A stretch of DNA of 64,000 nt from Planctomycetota bacterium (GCA_016350165.1 CP066225.1:186001-250000), one strand, 5' to 3'. Shown: positions 8,876 through 18,380, numbered from the stretch's first letter. Numbers and translations are program-made. The notes: a model not told the origin generated them from the letters alone.

Positions 8876-11041
8876 TTAACCAACGTCGATGAGGCCGAGG
8901 GTTGAGCCATGGGTTTTAAGAAGGACTGAGCGGAGAAGTGCGTTGTCTTCGTTTTTGAGGAGCATATCGCCTTCGATGATTGTTTCGGCGTCACGTTTTG
9001 CGAGCATAAGGAGGTCCATGTCTTGTGGAATTTGTGCGACTCGTAGTGGGGTTGCGCCGGCTTGACGGGTACCGAAGAAATCACCCATGCCGCGGATTTC
9101 GAGGTCGAGTTCAGAGATTTTAAATCCGTCGTTCGAAGAGGCGATTGCTTTCATGCGTTTGGAGCCGTCTTCGGTGGTTGGCTCGGCAATGAAAACGCAA
9201 AGTGATTTGATGCCATGTGTACCACGACCGACACGACCACGGAGCTGGTGGAGTTGCGCGAGGCCGAAACGCTCGGCGTGTTCGATGATCATGACGGTTG
9301 CGTTGGGGACGTCGACACCAACTTCGATGACGGTGGTGGCGACTAACACATGAATAGACCCGTCACGGAACTGCTTCATGACAGCTTCACGCTCTTCGGA
9401 TTTGAGGCGGCCATGTACGAGGCCTACTTTGAAGTCGGGACAATATTTGTTTTGGATGAGCTTTGCGTGATCGAGGACGTTGCGGAGTTGTTTTTTAGGA
9501 TCTTCTTCGAGGCCGTTGTTTTCGATGGCGGGGAGAACGACGTAGGCTTGTTCACCACGTGAGAGACGTTCGTTGAGGTAACGGTAGACGTCATCGGTCT
9601 TGTTCATGTCGACGACGCGGTTGATGATGGGTGAGCGTCCGGGTGGGAGGCCACGGATGGTGGAGACGTCGAGGTCGCCGAAGACGGTAAGGGAGAGGGT
9701 ACGTGGGATGGGGGTTGCGGTCATCACTAAGTGATGAGGGACGGTACCTTTGTTTTTTGCTTTGAGGAATGCGCGCTGCATGACGCCGAAGCGGTGCTGT
9801 TCGTCGATGATGACGACGGCTAGGTCTTTAAATTCAAATTCATCGGAGAGAACAGCGTGGGTGCCGATGACGATGTCGATGTCACCTGACTGGATTTCAT
9901 CGTGAATGATTTTACGTTTTTGTTTTTCCGCTTTGGTCGTGCCTGAGCCTGTAAGGAGTGCGATGGAGACGTTGGTATCCTGGAGCATATTACTAATCGA
10001 GAGATAGTGCTGCTCTGCGAGTAGTTCGGTGGGTGCGAGGAGAACGCCTTGTTTTCCTGAGGTATATGCAGCGAGGAGCGCGTAGAGCGCGACGGCGGTT
10101 TTACCTGAACCGACATCACCTTGAAGAAGGCGGTTCATGGGTGAGGGCTTGGCGAGGTCATGTGCGATTTCCTTAACCACGGTATTTTGGTCATCGGTGA
10201 GCGTGAAGGGATAGCAGTCACGGATTTGTTTGTCGGTCTCTTCGTTGATGGTGAGTTCGGGTGCTTGAAGGCGATCACGGACATACGTTTTTTTCATTGC
10301 GATGCCGAGCTGGAGGAGGAGGAGCTCGTTGTAGGCAAGACGACGACGGGCGATCATGGTCTGGTCGAGGTCGTCGGGTTGATGCACCATCTTGAGGGCT
10401 TCGACGAGTGGAGGCATCTCATGATGTTTGAGGAGATCAGCGGGAAGTGGGTCGGTGATGTGAGGGAGGACTTGGGGGAGAATGGTTTCGATGATGTGTT
10501 CGATGTGCGATGAGGCGAGTTGCTCGGTGGCGGGGTAAATGGGGCGAAGCTTGTCGTCACGAGCGGGTGCGAGGTCGGGGTCTTCGAGTTTTTCCCATTT
10601 AGGGTTGACGATTTGAGTGTAGTTGCCGAAGGATTTTGTTTTGCCTTGCACGCGAAGATAGTCGCCGATCTGGATGCGGCGTGAGAGGTATTGCGCGTTG
10701 AACCATGTGAGGAGGAGTGAGTCTGACTCGTCTTGTAATGAGACTTCGAAGCGACCTTTTTTACCGAAGCGTCCGGGAACCCAGCGGAGTTCGGCGACTT
10801 GACCACGTGCTGTGCCAATGCCGTCTTGTGGGATGTTGACGATTTGATCTTCGGCGGCTTCGTACTCGTAACGCATGGGGAGATGACGCAGCAGGTCGGA
10901 GGCGGTGTGGATGTCGAGGCGTTGAATGAAAGCATTTGCGCGTTTAGGGCCGACGCCGGGGAGTTTGGCGACGGGCGTGGACATGCGGATTGCATGTTTA
11001 GTTGATTTAGATTTTGAGGTTTTCTGGGAAAAAGCGGTCAT
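8876..11041 (-). CDS. recG: ATP-dependent DNA helicase RecG
   Basis: RecG remodels stalled replication forks and branch-migrates Holliday junctions. The 721-residue protein has an N-terminal wedge/OB domain (~70-160), SF2 helicase motif I GDVGSGKT (308-315), motif II DEQH (413-416; family form DEQHRFG), motif III TATPIPRTL, and the conserved C-terminal QLRGRVGRG plus GxFFGTRQAG block (here MGDFFGTRQAG). Length matches the family. An alternative start at residue 20 (10984) is possible, since no clear ribosome-binding site precedes ATG 11041. Although on the minus strand, the coding strand here is C-rich, following the composition of the surrounding 7.8-18 kb region. The gene is divergent from the 11198 gene. 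Confidence 0.96.
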   Translation of the reverse strand: MTAFSQKTSKSKSTKHAIRMSTPVAKLPGVGPKRANAFIQRLDIHTASDLLRHLPMRYEYEAAEDQIVNIPQDGIGTARGQVAELRWVPGRFGKKGRFEVSLQDESDSLLLTWFNAQYLSRRIQIGDYLRVQGKTKSFGNYTQIVNPKWEKLEDPDLAPARDDKLRPIYPATEQLASSHIEHIIETILPQVLPHITDPLPADLLKHHEMPPLVEALKMVHQPDDLDQTMIARRRLAYNELLLLQLGIAMKKTYVRDRLQAPELTINEETDKQIRDCYPFTLTDDQNTVVKEIAHDLAKPSPMNRLLQGDVGSGKTAVALYALLAAYTSGKQGVLLAPTELLAEQHYLSISNMLQDTNVSIALLTGSGTTKAEKQKRKIIHDEIQSGDIDIVIGTHAVLSDEFEFKDLAVVIIDEQHRFGVMQRAFLKAKNKGTVPHHLVMTATPIPRTLSLTVFGDLDVSTIRGLPPGRSPIINRVVDMNKTDDVYRYLNERLSRGEQAYVVLPAIENNGLEEDPKKQLRNVLDHAKLIQNKYCPDFKVGLVHGRLKSEEREAVMKQFRDGSIHVLVATTVIEVGVDVPNATVMIIEHAERFGLAQLHQLRGRVGRGTHGIKSLCVFIAEPTTEDGSKRMKAIASSNDGFKISELDLEIRGMGDFFGTRQAGATPLRVAQIPQDMDLLMLAKRDAETIIEGDMLLKNEDNALLRSVLLKTHGSTLGLIDVG

Positions 11042-11156
11042 GGGGATATTGTACGGGAGGGATGGGGAAGAGGGGAAGTTATGGCTAAGATAAAATCATT
11101 ATGCAATGAGATATTCATTGCATTTCGTTTTTAACGCTGAAATGTTAATTTATACC

Positions 11157-11167
11157 TTACTGTAAGT
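11157..11167. promoter_or_regulatory. Small palindrome upstream of the 11198 gene
   Basis: CTTACTGTAAG, a 5-bp inverted repeat around one base, lies about 30 bp before ATG 11198 and could be an operator. Weak, single-copy evidence. Confidence 0.2.
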
Positions 11168-11197
11168 ATCATAGACCAGAAGCAATTAGGATTAGAT

Positions 11198-11650
11198 ATG
11201 GTCAACAATGACGAAAATAAGCAAGTAAATAAATATGTGCGTTTACCTTTGGGGGATGAAAACTGGAGTAACCCTCATATCGAAAGCCTTGTACATGATT
11301 ATGAAGGCTTTCGTGTTTTGCTGAAAATGGATACCCCATATTGTGTTGTACGTATTGGCTACAACTTCGATTGGCCTGATTTGCATCGATGTAGTGAAAC
11401 AAGTCATCGAATTAAAACGATTGATAGGTGGGGCGATCGAGTAGGCTATGGTTTGTATGAGGTTCAACAATCAACATTTATAGCTTGGGCGCAAGCAGAA
11501 TCTTATGGCGTATATCAAGATCGCGAATGGAAACATTACGCACTTATTGCACAAAACAAGTGTGTTGACATCATTTTCCAAGCATCACCTGGGGATAGCA
11601 GCCATCCAAAGATAAACTTCATTGGTGAGTATAATGAAGAAAAATCATAA
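11198..11650 (+). CDS. Hypothetical protein, first of a tandem paralogous pair
   Basis: Soluble 150-residue protein of unknown function. ATG 11198 is preceded by TTAGGA. It shares with the next gene the order NKYVR(L/V)P near residue 8, NWS, DYEGFRV(L/I)L near 37, VRIG, a (L/F)YEVQQST-type segment near 92, then WKHY and an acidic VDIIF-like strand. From memory the pattern (DYxGFRVLF, AESYGIY, HYAIxxxxxCIDIL) resembles an uncharacterised family seen near polymorphic-toxin immunity genes; this is a recollection, not a search. No toxin gene adjoins. AT-richer than neighbours, with different codon use, which may indicate later acquisition. Confidence 0.75.
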   Translation: MVNNDENKQVNKYVRLPLGDENWSNPHIESLVHDYEGFRVLLKMDTPYCVVRIGYNFDWPDLHRCSETSHRIKTIDRWGDRVGYGLYEVQQSTFIAWAQAESYGVYQDREWKHYALIAQNKCVDIIFQASPGDSSHPKINFIGEYNEEKS

Positions 11651-12065
11651 TGATAAAAATCGAGTATCAAACAAGTATGTTCGAGTACCGACAGGCCGCA
11701 TAAATTGGTCTTACTTTTCTTTAGATCGTATTATCGATGATTACGAAGGTTTTCGAGTTATTTTAGATAATTATAAAACATCCAGTATAGTTCGCATTGG
11801 CTTTACAACACCGATTGTATACCGCTACAGCAATGAAAGTTATCGTCTTGTAACAAACGATGACACTAACGGCGACTCTGAGTTGGGATTATTTGAGGTT
11901 CAACAATCAACGCTAATTGATTGGCTCCGCGGAGAAAACGGCAATCACTCTAATGATAGTTGGAAACACTATGTTATTGTTTCTGATGATGAATATACAG
12001 ACGTTGTGATTGAAGAATCTTCGATGTGTGGAGATCTTCCCAAAGTTGATGTTTTAGTTGAATAA
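11634..12065 (+). CDS. Hypothetical protein, second of a tandem paralogous pair
   Basis: A 143-residue paralogue of the preceding gene, overlapping it by 17 bases in another frame. TTG 11622 and GTG 11625 are possible starts, but ATG 11634 has GGTGAG eight bases upstream and yields the N-terminus MKKNHNDKN aligned with that of the paralogue. Shared blocks: SNKYVRVP, INWS, DYEGFRVIL, VRIGF, LFEVQQSTLIDW, WKHYVIV. The overlap suggests translational coupling. Function unknown; duplicated, overlapping immunity-like genes would be one explanation. Confidence 0.72.
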   Translation: MKKNHNDKNRVSNKYVRVPTGRINWSYFSLDRIIDDYEGFRVILDNYKTSSIVRIGFTTPIVYRYSNESYRLVTNDDTNGDSELGLFEVQQSTLIDWLRGENGNHSNDSWKHYVIVSDDEYTDVVIEESSMCGDLPKVDVLVE

Positions 12066-12161
12066 TCATAAATATATGGAATTTGAGATTCGTTAAATTG
12101 CGGCTATTTGAGTTTCAGGAATTTGCCTTATGAGTGTCTAATCAAGTGTAAGAGCGCATAG

Positions 12162-12204
12162 AAAAATCGGCTCACCGAAAAGCGTTCATGGTGGTGAGCC
12201 GATT
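12162..12204 (-). terminator. Rho-independent terminator downstream of glgP
   Basis: Read on the minus strand, a perfect 12-bp stem (AATCGGCTCACC with GGTGAGCCGATT) with a 16-nt loop is followed by a run of five T. It lies about 110 bp after the glgP stop, past the structured segment at 12213-12290. Confidence 0.85.
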
Positions 12205-12212
12205 AAGGGGTT

Positions 12213-12290
12213 GCACGGTTATCTGTTGTTTAGCTCATCCCAATCTACAGATGAACTGACCCACTACTGTTCGAACTTATGAAACCGTGC
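12213..12290. other. Predicted three-way-junction structure in the glgP 3' region
   Basis: Nested inverted repeats abut without gaps: outer stem GCACGGTT (12213-12220) with AACCGTGC (12283-12290); second stem ATCTGT (12221-12226) with ACAGAT (12247-12252); third stem GAAC (12253-12256) with GTTC (12269-12272). It lies between the glgP stop codon and its terminator, so would be part of the glgP transcript or a separate small RNA. The third stem is short and could be chance. Confidence 0.4.
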
Positions 12291-12316
12291 GGGTGTTGGT
12301 GTATGCTCAAATTAGC

Positions 12317-14464
12317 CTATTTTTTAAGGGCATCGCGGTGAGCTGGGAGATAGTACTGGTTGGTGTAATCTCCGAGCATGCGGTGCGTGCTGAATTGAGC
12401 ACAGACAGTTTTCATTGATGCTTCCATCATGTCGACCCACTTGGTGGCAACGCCTTCTTTGTTGGTCTTATAGAAAGTTGGAAGCATTTGTTTTTCGAGT
12501 ATGTCGTAGAAGGAGTTGGCATCATAAGTGTCTTGTTCGGATTGTTTATCGAACTGTTTACCACCGATGGCGTAGCCGTTCTTCTTGTTGTATGACTCAG
12601 GCCACCAACCGTCGAGGATGGAGCAGTTAATGCCGCCGTGTAGTGGTGGCTTCATGCCTGAGGTACCTGATGCTTCCATTGGGCGGAGTGGGTTGTTGAG
12701 CCACACATCGACGCCGGAGGTGAGCATGCGGCCGACTTGCATGTCATAGTTTTCGATGACAGCGATACGACCACGGAAACCTGGCTGCTTGGAAAACTCA
12801 ACGATTTGCTGAAGGTACTTCTGACCATCCTTGTCAGCTGGGTGAGCTTTGCCTGCAAAGACGAACTGCACTGGGCGGTCGGTGTTTGCGATGATGGCTT
12901 TGAGACGCTTCATGTCGTGGAAGATGAGCGGAGCACGTTTGTAGGTTGCGAAGCGGCGAGCGAAGCCGATGGTGAGTGTGTTTTCGTCGAGCATGGTTTG
13001 TGCAGTGACGATGTCTTCGAGAGGCTGGCCGTGCTTGATGGCTTGCTGAACGAGACGCTCGCGGACGAAACGGATGAGACGTGTGCGGAGCATTTTACGT
13101 GTGTTCCAGAGTTCGTTTGCTGGAATTTTGTCGGTCTTCTTCCACCAGTCAGAGTCGGCGTTTGGTGACGCCCAGTTTGGCTTGAGGTACTTGGTGTAGA
13201 GCGGTTCGATTTCAGGGGCGAGCCACGTTTGTGAGTGGATGCCGTTGGTGACGTGACCGATTGGAACTTCGTCTGGGTCGGAGAGGCCGAAGTGGTCGAT
13301 CCACATGCGACGTGATGTGTCGCCGTGAAGCTCTGCGACACCGTTGGCACGTTCACAGAAGTTGAGTGCGAGAACGGTCATGCAGAAAGGTGCATTCTTG
13401 TTGTCGAGATCTTCTGAGCCGAGCTGTAGGATGTCGTTGACGGAGAGGCCGGTGTCCTCGCCTGCGTATTGGGAGAGGTACTTGCGAGCCATTTTGACGT
13501 CAAAGCGGTCGTGGCCTGCGGGGACTGGTGTGTGCGTGGTGAAACAGCCACCTGCACGGACGGTTTCCATTGCTTCTTCTGAGGAGACGCCTTCTTTGAG
13601 GAGTTCTGAGAAGCGATGGAGGCCGTTGAATGCGGCGTGGCCTTCGTTGAGATGATAGACGGTTGGTTCGATGTCGAGTGCTTGAAGAGCGAGTGTGCCG
13701 CCCACGCCGAGGATGAGTTCTTGACGGATACGTGTTTCGTTGTCGCCGCCGTAGAGGAAGTGTGTGATTTCACGGTCTTTTGGTGTGTTTTCTTCGATGT
13801 CGGTGTCGAGCAGGTATGCTTCGATGCGACCAACTTTCGCGAGCCACACCTTTGCGTGAACACGACGACGACCAACTGGGACAGGGACAATGATGCCTGT
13901 GTCTTCAATTGGGAAGTCATTGAAATCATACTCTGGGTAGACGGCTTTGGTTGAACCGTCAGCTTCGATTTCCTGGCGATAGTAGCCGTGACGGTACATG
14001 AGGCCGACAGCGGTCAGTGGGATGCCGAGGTCTGAAGCTGATTTGAGGTGGTCACCAGCGAGAACGCCGAGACCGCCGGAGTAAATGGGGAATGATTCGT
14101 GAATGGCAAACTCTGCACAGAAATATGCGATGCGAGCTTTTTTGTCTTTGCCTTTGACGGTGCGGTCGAACCAAGTCTTTGACTTCATATAGTCAGCGAA
14201 TTGTTTTTGCACAGCTTTGAGGTTGGAGAGGAATGCTTGATCGGATGCGAGTGTGAGCATGCGGTGATCAGGTGCGAGCTTGATGGTTTGGAGTGGGTTG
14301 CGTTCGGTTGCTTCCCAAAGCATTGGGTCAATTGCAGCGAATAGACGCTGTGCTGATGAATTCCATGTCCACCAAAAGTTTGAGGCGAGTTCACGGAGTT
14401 GTTCAGCGATCTGGTTAACCGTTTTAACGGCTTCTCGTTTGCTTAGATTTGCTGATTTAGTCAT
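12317..14464 (-). CDS. glgP: Glycogen/alpha-glucan phosphorylase
   Basis: GT35 alpha-glucan phosphorylase releases glucose-1-phosphate from storage glucan using phosphate and PLP. The 715-residue protein is of the shorter alpha-glucan phosphorylase subgroup: N-terminal LRELASNFWWTWN, EFAIHESFPIYSGGLGVLAGDH near residue 115-140, HLNEGHAAF, and the PLP-proximal EASGTSGMKPPLHGGINCS segment near residue 600 containing the PLP lysine. In most relatives the residues after SGMK are AAMNG; here PPLHG, a mild deviation. It is on the same strand as malQ and 190 bp downstream of it, giving a glucan-breakdown pair. No strong Shine-Dalgarno is seen before ATG 14464. Ends before a structured 3' region and a strong terminator. 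Confidence 0.94.
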   Translation of the reverse strand: MTKSANLSKREAVKTVNQIAEQLRELASNFWWTWNSSAQRLFAAIDPMLWEATERNPLQTIKLAPDHRMLTLASDQAFLSNLKAVQKQFADYMKSKTWFDRTVKGKDKKARIAYFCAEFAIHESFPIYSGGLGVLAGDHLKSASDLGIPLTAVGLMYRHGYYRQEIEADGSTKAVYPEYDFNDFPIEDTGIIVPVPVGRRRVHAKVWLAKVGRIEAYLLDTDIEENTPKDREITHFLYGGDNETRIRQELILGVGGTLALQALDIEPTVYHLNEGHAAFNGLHRFSELLKEGVSSEEAMETVRAGGCFTTHTPVPAGHDRFDVKMARKYLSQYAGEDTGLSVNDILQLGSEDLDNKNAPFCMTVLALNFCERANGVAELHGDTSRRMWIDHFGLSDPDEVPIGHVTNGIHSQTWLAPEIEPLYTKYLKPNWASPNADSDWWKKTDKIPANELWNTRKMLRTRLIRFVRERLVQQAIKHGQPLEDIVTAQTMLDENTLTIGFARRFATYKRAPLIFHDMKRLKAIIANTDRPVQFVFAGKAHPADKDGQKYLQQIVEFSKQPGFRGRIAVIENYDMQVGRMLTSGVDVWLNNPLRPMEASGTSGMKPPLHGGINCSILDGWWPESYNKKNGYAIGGKQFDKQSEQDTYDANSFYDILEKQMLPTFYKTNKEGVATKWVDMMEASMKTVCAQFSTHRMLGDYTNQYYLPAHRDALKK

Positions 14465-14654
14465 TGGGTTACACCACTGTAAATAGAGTTAACTGTTGGG
14501 GAAGGAATGTTTCGATAAGGAGCTTTTTGCTGTTTTTCGAGTCGCATAGATGATTGAACTGATGAGGTGTTATCGCGAAGGTGCGATTGCCTGATCAGGT
14601 TGCGGAGTCTGAGGTTTTGCGGGGTATGAGTATTTATGCAGTTTGCTCCGTTGA

Positions 14655-16190
14655 TTACTTTTTGCCTTGGAAACGACCGTAAATATCGGTCAAACCTGCG
14701 AGACGCTTCGCAGTTGGTTTCTTGAGTGCGCGATATTGTAAACGCCAGTTCCAATTATTATCAACAGTACCTGGCAGATTCATGCGTGATTTACCGTCAA
14801 GGCCGAGCAGGTCTTGGACGGGGAAGATTGCGAGGTTGGCAGGTGATGCCATAGCGAGGCGGATGAGATCCCAGTGAATTTCATCACAGGAAGTACCTGT
14901 ACAGATCTTTGCACGCTGGACGGCGGTGAGGCCGTTGCTCTTCCATTTGTCCTTTTTGGTTTGCTTCCACCAGCCGATGGTTGTGTCGTTGTCGTGTGTG
15001 CCTGTATAGACGACTGATTGCGGTGGGAAATTGTGCGGTGCGTGGTATGAGTCATCCTCGCCGAATGCGAATTGAAGAATACGCATGCCTGGGAAGTTGA
15101 ATTGGTCACGGAGTGCTGAGGCTTGTGGCGTAAGAATACCGAGGTCTTCAGCGATGATGGGCATATCGCCGAGGGCTCTATTCAGCGCTTTGAATACTGA
15201 TGGGCCGGGGCCTGGGCGGAACTTACCCTGACGTGCGGTTGGTGCACCGTATTTAACTGCCCAGAAACGCGCGAAGCCGAGGAAGTGGTCGATGCGTACT
15301 GAGTCGAAAATGGTGAAAGTCTGACGGAAGCGTTCGATCCACCATTTGTATTTTTGTTCTTTATGTCTATCCCATAGATAGAGTGGGTGGCCCCAGAGTT
15401 GGCCGTCGTCTGAGAATGCATCGGGCGCTGCACCCGATACTTCGCGTGGGAGGCCGTTGGCTTTGAGGTCGAAGAGTGATGCGTTTGACCAGACGTCGGA
15501 TGAGTCATGTGCGATGAATATCGGGATATCGCCGATGAGCGAAACTCCCTTTGAATTAGCGTATTTTTTAAGCTTCATCCATTGTTTATGGAAAATAAAT
15601 TGAATGAAGGTGTGGAAGGCAATGCCTTCTGCGTAGTCTTCGCGAGCTTGCTCGAGTGCTTCTGGTTTTCGGCGAGCGAGTGGCTTTGGCCATTCCCACC
15701 ATGGGAGCTGATTGTTCGCATCTTTGATTGCACAAAAGAGTGTGTAATCGGGAAGCCAGAATTTTTGTTCTTTGAGGAAGTTTTGAAATGCTTTGTTGTT
15801 TTGTTTGTGTTTTTGAGTGAAGCGTTCGAATGCGATCTGAAGTGCTTTATAGCGGAACTTCATGACACGCGGGTAGAGTACTTTATTATCTGAAAATGAT
15901 TTGAGTGGTTTAACTTCTGATTTTGTGAGCAGGCCATCATCGACCAGGCCGTCGAGTGAGATGAGCATGTATGAGCCAGCGAATGCGGAGGTTGAGTTAT
16001 AGGGGGAGCCGGAGCCATCGACAGGGCCAATGGGTAGCATTTGCCACCAAGCTTGTTTTGATTCGTGAAGGAAATCGACGAAGTCATATGCGTGCTTGCC
16101 CACATCACCGCTGCCATGCCTACCGGGAAGGGAGGTTGGGTGGAGGAGGATGCCACTGGAGCGACGGTCTAGTTGAGGCAGTTGACTCAT
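14655..16190 (-). CDS. malQ: 4-alpha-glucanotransferase (amylomaltase)
   Basis: GH77 disproportionating enzyme: transfers alpha-1,4-glucan segments between maltodextrins, supplying longer chains to the phosphorylase downstream. The 511-residue protein shows RRSSGILLHPTSLPG at residue ~9, FDSVRIDHFLGF near residue 300 (the Asp nucleophile in RIDHF), IIAEDLG (acid/base Glu) near 350, and GTHDNDTTIGWW near 400 (transition-state Asp). Length is typical for bacterial MalQ. AAAGG lies about 13 bases before the ATG. First gene of a malQ-glgP pair on the minus strand, with a 293-bp upstream region likely to hold its promoter. Confidence 0.96.
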   Translation of the reverse strand: MSQLPQLDRRSSGILLHPTSLPGRHGSGDVGKHAYDFVDFLHESKQAWWQMLPIGPVDGSGSPYNSTSAFAGSYMLISLDGLVDDGLLTKSEVKPLKSFSDNKVLYPRVMKFRYKALQIAFERFTQKHKQNNKAFQNFLKEQKFWLPDYTLFCAIKDANNQLPWWEWPKPLARRKPEALEQAREDYAEGIAFHTFIQFIFHKQWMKLKKYANSKGVSLIGDIPIFIAHDSSDVWSNASLFDLKANGLPREVSGAAPDAFSDDGQLWGHPLYLWDRHKEQKYKWWIERFRQTFTIFDSVRIDHFLGFARFWAVKYGAPTARQGKFRPGPGPSVFKALNRALGDMPIIAEDLGILTPQASALRDQFNFPGMRILQFAFGEDDSYHAPHNFPPQSVVYTGTHDNDTTIGWWKQTKKDKWKSNGLTAVQRAKICTGTSCDEIHWDLIRLAMASPANLAIFPVQDLLGLDGKSRMNLPGTVDNNWNWRLQYRALKKPTAKRLAGLTDIYGRFQGKK

Positions 16191-16483
16191 GATTCTGGGA
16201 CCTTTGGTGCGAAATCGACGTTAATGCGTACAGCTTATGCCGGGACGAGGCGACAGACATTGCCTTGTTCGGGCTAGTTAAGCAGATATTACCACAATTT
16301 AACCGTTTAACCAACTGAATACTAAACGGAAATCAAGGATTTCGCTGTTTTTTTGTGATCATGTTAAAGCGTTAAATTTTGGCGACTTACAAAGATATTT
16401 AGATCTTGCTGGTGCCAATTGCCTTAAATGTCACATCAGGTAAATCTCAAAATAAATGTTTACCTGTTAAATCGTGATATCGC

Positions 16484-17173
16484 TCAGCGAGCGGGCCAAG
16501 TTAAGTTCAAGTCTGCAGAAACTGAATTCTGATTGACCAGATTGATGTTTGGCTTATCTACATTCTTTATATGTAAGTTAGCCTGCTGCTGTGATTTTGA
16601 AGATGAACCTATTGTGTGACGCTCGTAGAGCCAATTTTCGCATTGTTTCAGTGAAGTTTTCAGGAACCATTTTTGAGTATAGAGAGCGTGAATTTCAGAC
16701 CAAGGAGGTTGGTCGAGCAGGAGGTAATTGCCTTCGGTGATGATGAACTTGATTTCGCTGGAAATCAGATGCTCGGAGCCTTTATTGAGAACTGGTTCGT
16801 GAAGACTACGGTCATATGTGGGGTAATATTCTGTGCTAGATGCATTTTTGAGGGTTTGAATGAGCGTCAAGTAGGCTTGTGTATCGAAAGTTTGTGGAGC
16901 ACCTTTTAGATGGGTAAGGTTACGAGATTGGAGTTGGGAGTTGGTGAGATGAAAGCCATCCATCGGAACTATTGCAGCTACGGTTGATTGTGCGAGAATA
17001 TTGAGGTGTTTGGTTATCATTGAGGCGAACGTGGATTTGCCTGAGCCGGGTGGACCAGCGATTGCGATAATGATCCGTGAGGAAGATGGGGCTTGATATT
17101 TAGTCAGCAGATCTTGCGCGAGGTGCTCAAGATTGGCTTGATTAATTATGATTGTTGGCGAACTTGCAGTCAT
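16484..17173 (-). CDS. P-loop small-molecule kinase (PanK/uridine kinase-like, YggC type)
   Basis: Cytoplasmic P-loop kinase of the uridine kinase/pantothenate kinase superfamily, 229 residues. Walker A is AGPPGSGKST (residues ~39-48); VPMDGFHL near 72 carries the conserved Asp; TEGNYLLL near 148 is the typical EGNYLL segment; PPWSEI follows. The C-terminal half matches the YggC/FrcK-like group, in which the end reads (N/D)xPNxxLV followed by Ala-Asp-Leu, here KPNINLVNQNSVSADLNL. Members of the group phosphorylate sugars or nucleosides; the substrate cannot be read from the sequence. Divergent from the M20 peptidase with a 40-bp gap when that gene starts at 17214. Confidence 0.8.
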   Translation of the reverse strand: MTASSPTIIINQANLEHLAQDLLTKYQAPSSSRIIIAIAGPPGSGKSTFASMITKHLNILAQSTVAAIVPMDGFHLTNSQLQSRNLTHLKGAPQTFDTQAYLTLIQTLKNASSTEYYPTYDRSLHEPVLNKGSEHLISSEIKFIITEGNYLLLDQPPWSEIHALYTQKWFLKTSLKQCENWLYERHTIGSSSKSQQQANLHIKNVDKPNINLVNQNSVSADLNLTWPAR

Positions 17174-17213
17174 TAGACTTTTGAATCCTTCGGGCAGATT
17201 GGGTTACAAGCGT

Positions 17214-18380
17214 ATGATACCTAAAAATGCAGTTGAATTATTACAGTTAATGGTTTCTTACGATACGGTCAACCGATCGGCAAGTGACGTAGATTGTCCT
17301 GAGCAAAAACTGGGTGAGAAGCTTGCTGGGATCGCGATAGCGATGGGCTTTGATGTCGAGTTTTTACCTACGAAACAAGAGTATGCAGATAATGTGCTTG
17401 TGAAATATAAAGTTGGCGAGGGTTTGCCTTGGGTGTGGTTTGATAGCCATATGGATACGGTCAGTGTAAAGGGTATGACGGTTGATCCGTTTGCTGGTGA
17501 GATAAAAGATGGGAAGATGTATGGCAGAGGCACGTGTGATACGAAGGGAACTGGTGCGTGCATGTTATGGGCAATGCATAAACTGAAGGAAAGCGGAGTA
17601 AAGAAGAATAACATTGCGTTACTTTTTTCGGTTGATGAAGAAGAAAAGATGATTGGCATCAAGAAGTTTGCAAGAGAGCAATACACTAATCAAGGGATAG
17701 AGCCTGTTGGTTTTATTGTTGGCGAGCCGACGTTGTGCAAGCCTATTGTGACGCATAATGGAATGATGCGTTTTAAGTTGATTACAAAAGGAATTGCTGC
17801 ACATTCATCTGATCCTACAAGAGGAAAGAGCGCGATCAGTGCAATGATGAAGCTGATAGGCGAAATTGAAGGAATGTATATCCCACGGTTAGATCGGAAA
17901 CATGAACTCAATGGGAATGCTCAAATGAGCATCAATACGGTACAGGGCGGACAGTCAGCGAATATCATTCCTGATTATTGCGAAGCTCAGATTGACCGCC
18001 GGGTTGTGCCGGGCGAGAAGACAGATGATATCGCTGCGGATTTTGAGAAATTTGTTGATGAAGCTGCGAAACGTTTGGGTGAGATTGAATATGAATTGGT
18101 TGTTCAATCATCATCACCGCCGATGGATGTTGCGATTAAGAAGCGACTTTTGAAGGGGATTGATTCAGCCAGAAAGATGATGGGATTTGAGGAAGAGCGG
18201 ATTGGTGCGCCATTTGCGACACATGGTGGATATCTGTCTGAAACAGGGTGTGCGGTAGTGGTGATTGGCCCGGGTAATATTGCGCAGGCTCATACGAAAG
18301 ATGAGTTTATCGATTTGGAGCAAATTGAGTGCGGAATTCGGCTTTATCGGGGGATAATGGAGGCTGATTTCGTCGAGTGA
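17214..18380 (+). CDS. M20-family metallopeptidase (ArgE/DapE-like)
   Basis: Di-zinc amidohydrolase of the ArgE/DapE/CPG2 family, 388 residues. Metal and catalytic positions are visible: FDSHMDTV (His ligand and DxH-type Asp) near residue 80, GRGTCDTKG (bridging Asp) near 112, DEEEKMIG (general base Glu and ligand Glu) near 145, FATHGGYLS (C-terminal His ligand) near 340. The dimerisation lid contains KGIAAHSSDPTRGKSAI. The open frame extends to 17148, overlapping the divergent kinase; start 17214 (MIPKNAVELLQLMV) fits the family N-terminus. Substrate unclear: it could be acetylornithine, succinyl-diaminopimelate or a peptide, as the next genes do not form an arginine or lysine operon. ilvD follows 230 bp downstream. 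Confidence 0.85.
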   Translation: MIPKNAVELLQLMVSYDTVNRSASDVDCPEQKLGEKLAGIAIAMGFDVEFLPTKQEYADNVLVKYKVGEGLPWVWFDSHMDTVSVKGMTVDPFAGEIKDGKMYGRGTCDTKGTGACMLWAMHKLKESGVKKNNIALLFSVDEEEKMIGIKKFAREQYTNQGIEPVGFIVGEPTLCKPIVTHNGMMRFKLITKGIAAHSSDPTRGKSAISAMMKLIGEIEGMYIPRLDRKHELNGNAQMSINTVQGGQSANIIPDYCEAQIDRRVVPGEKTDDIAADFEKFVDEAAKRLGEIEYELVVQSSSPPMDVAIKKRLLKGIDSARKMMGFEEERIGAPFATHGGYLSETGCAVVVIGPGNIAQAHTKDEFIDLEQIECGIRLYRGIMEADFVE

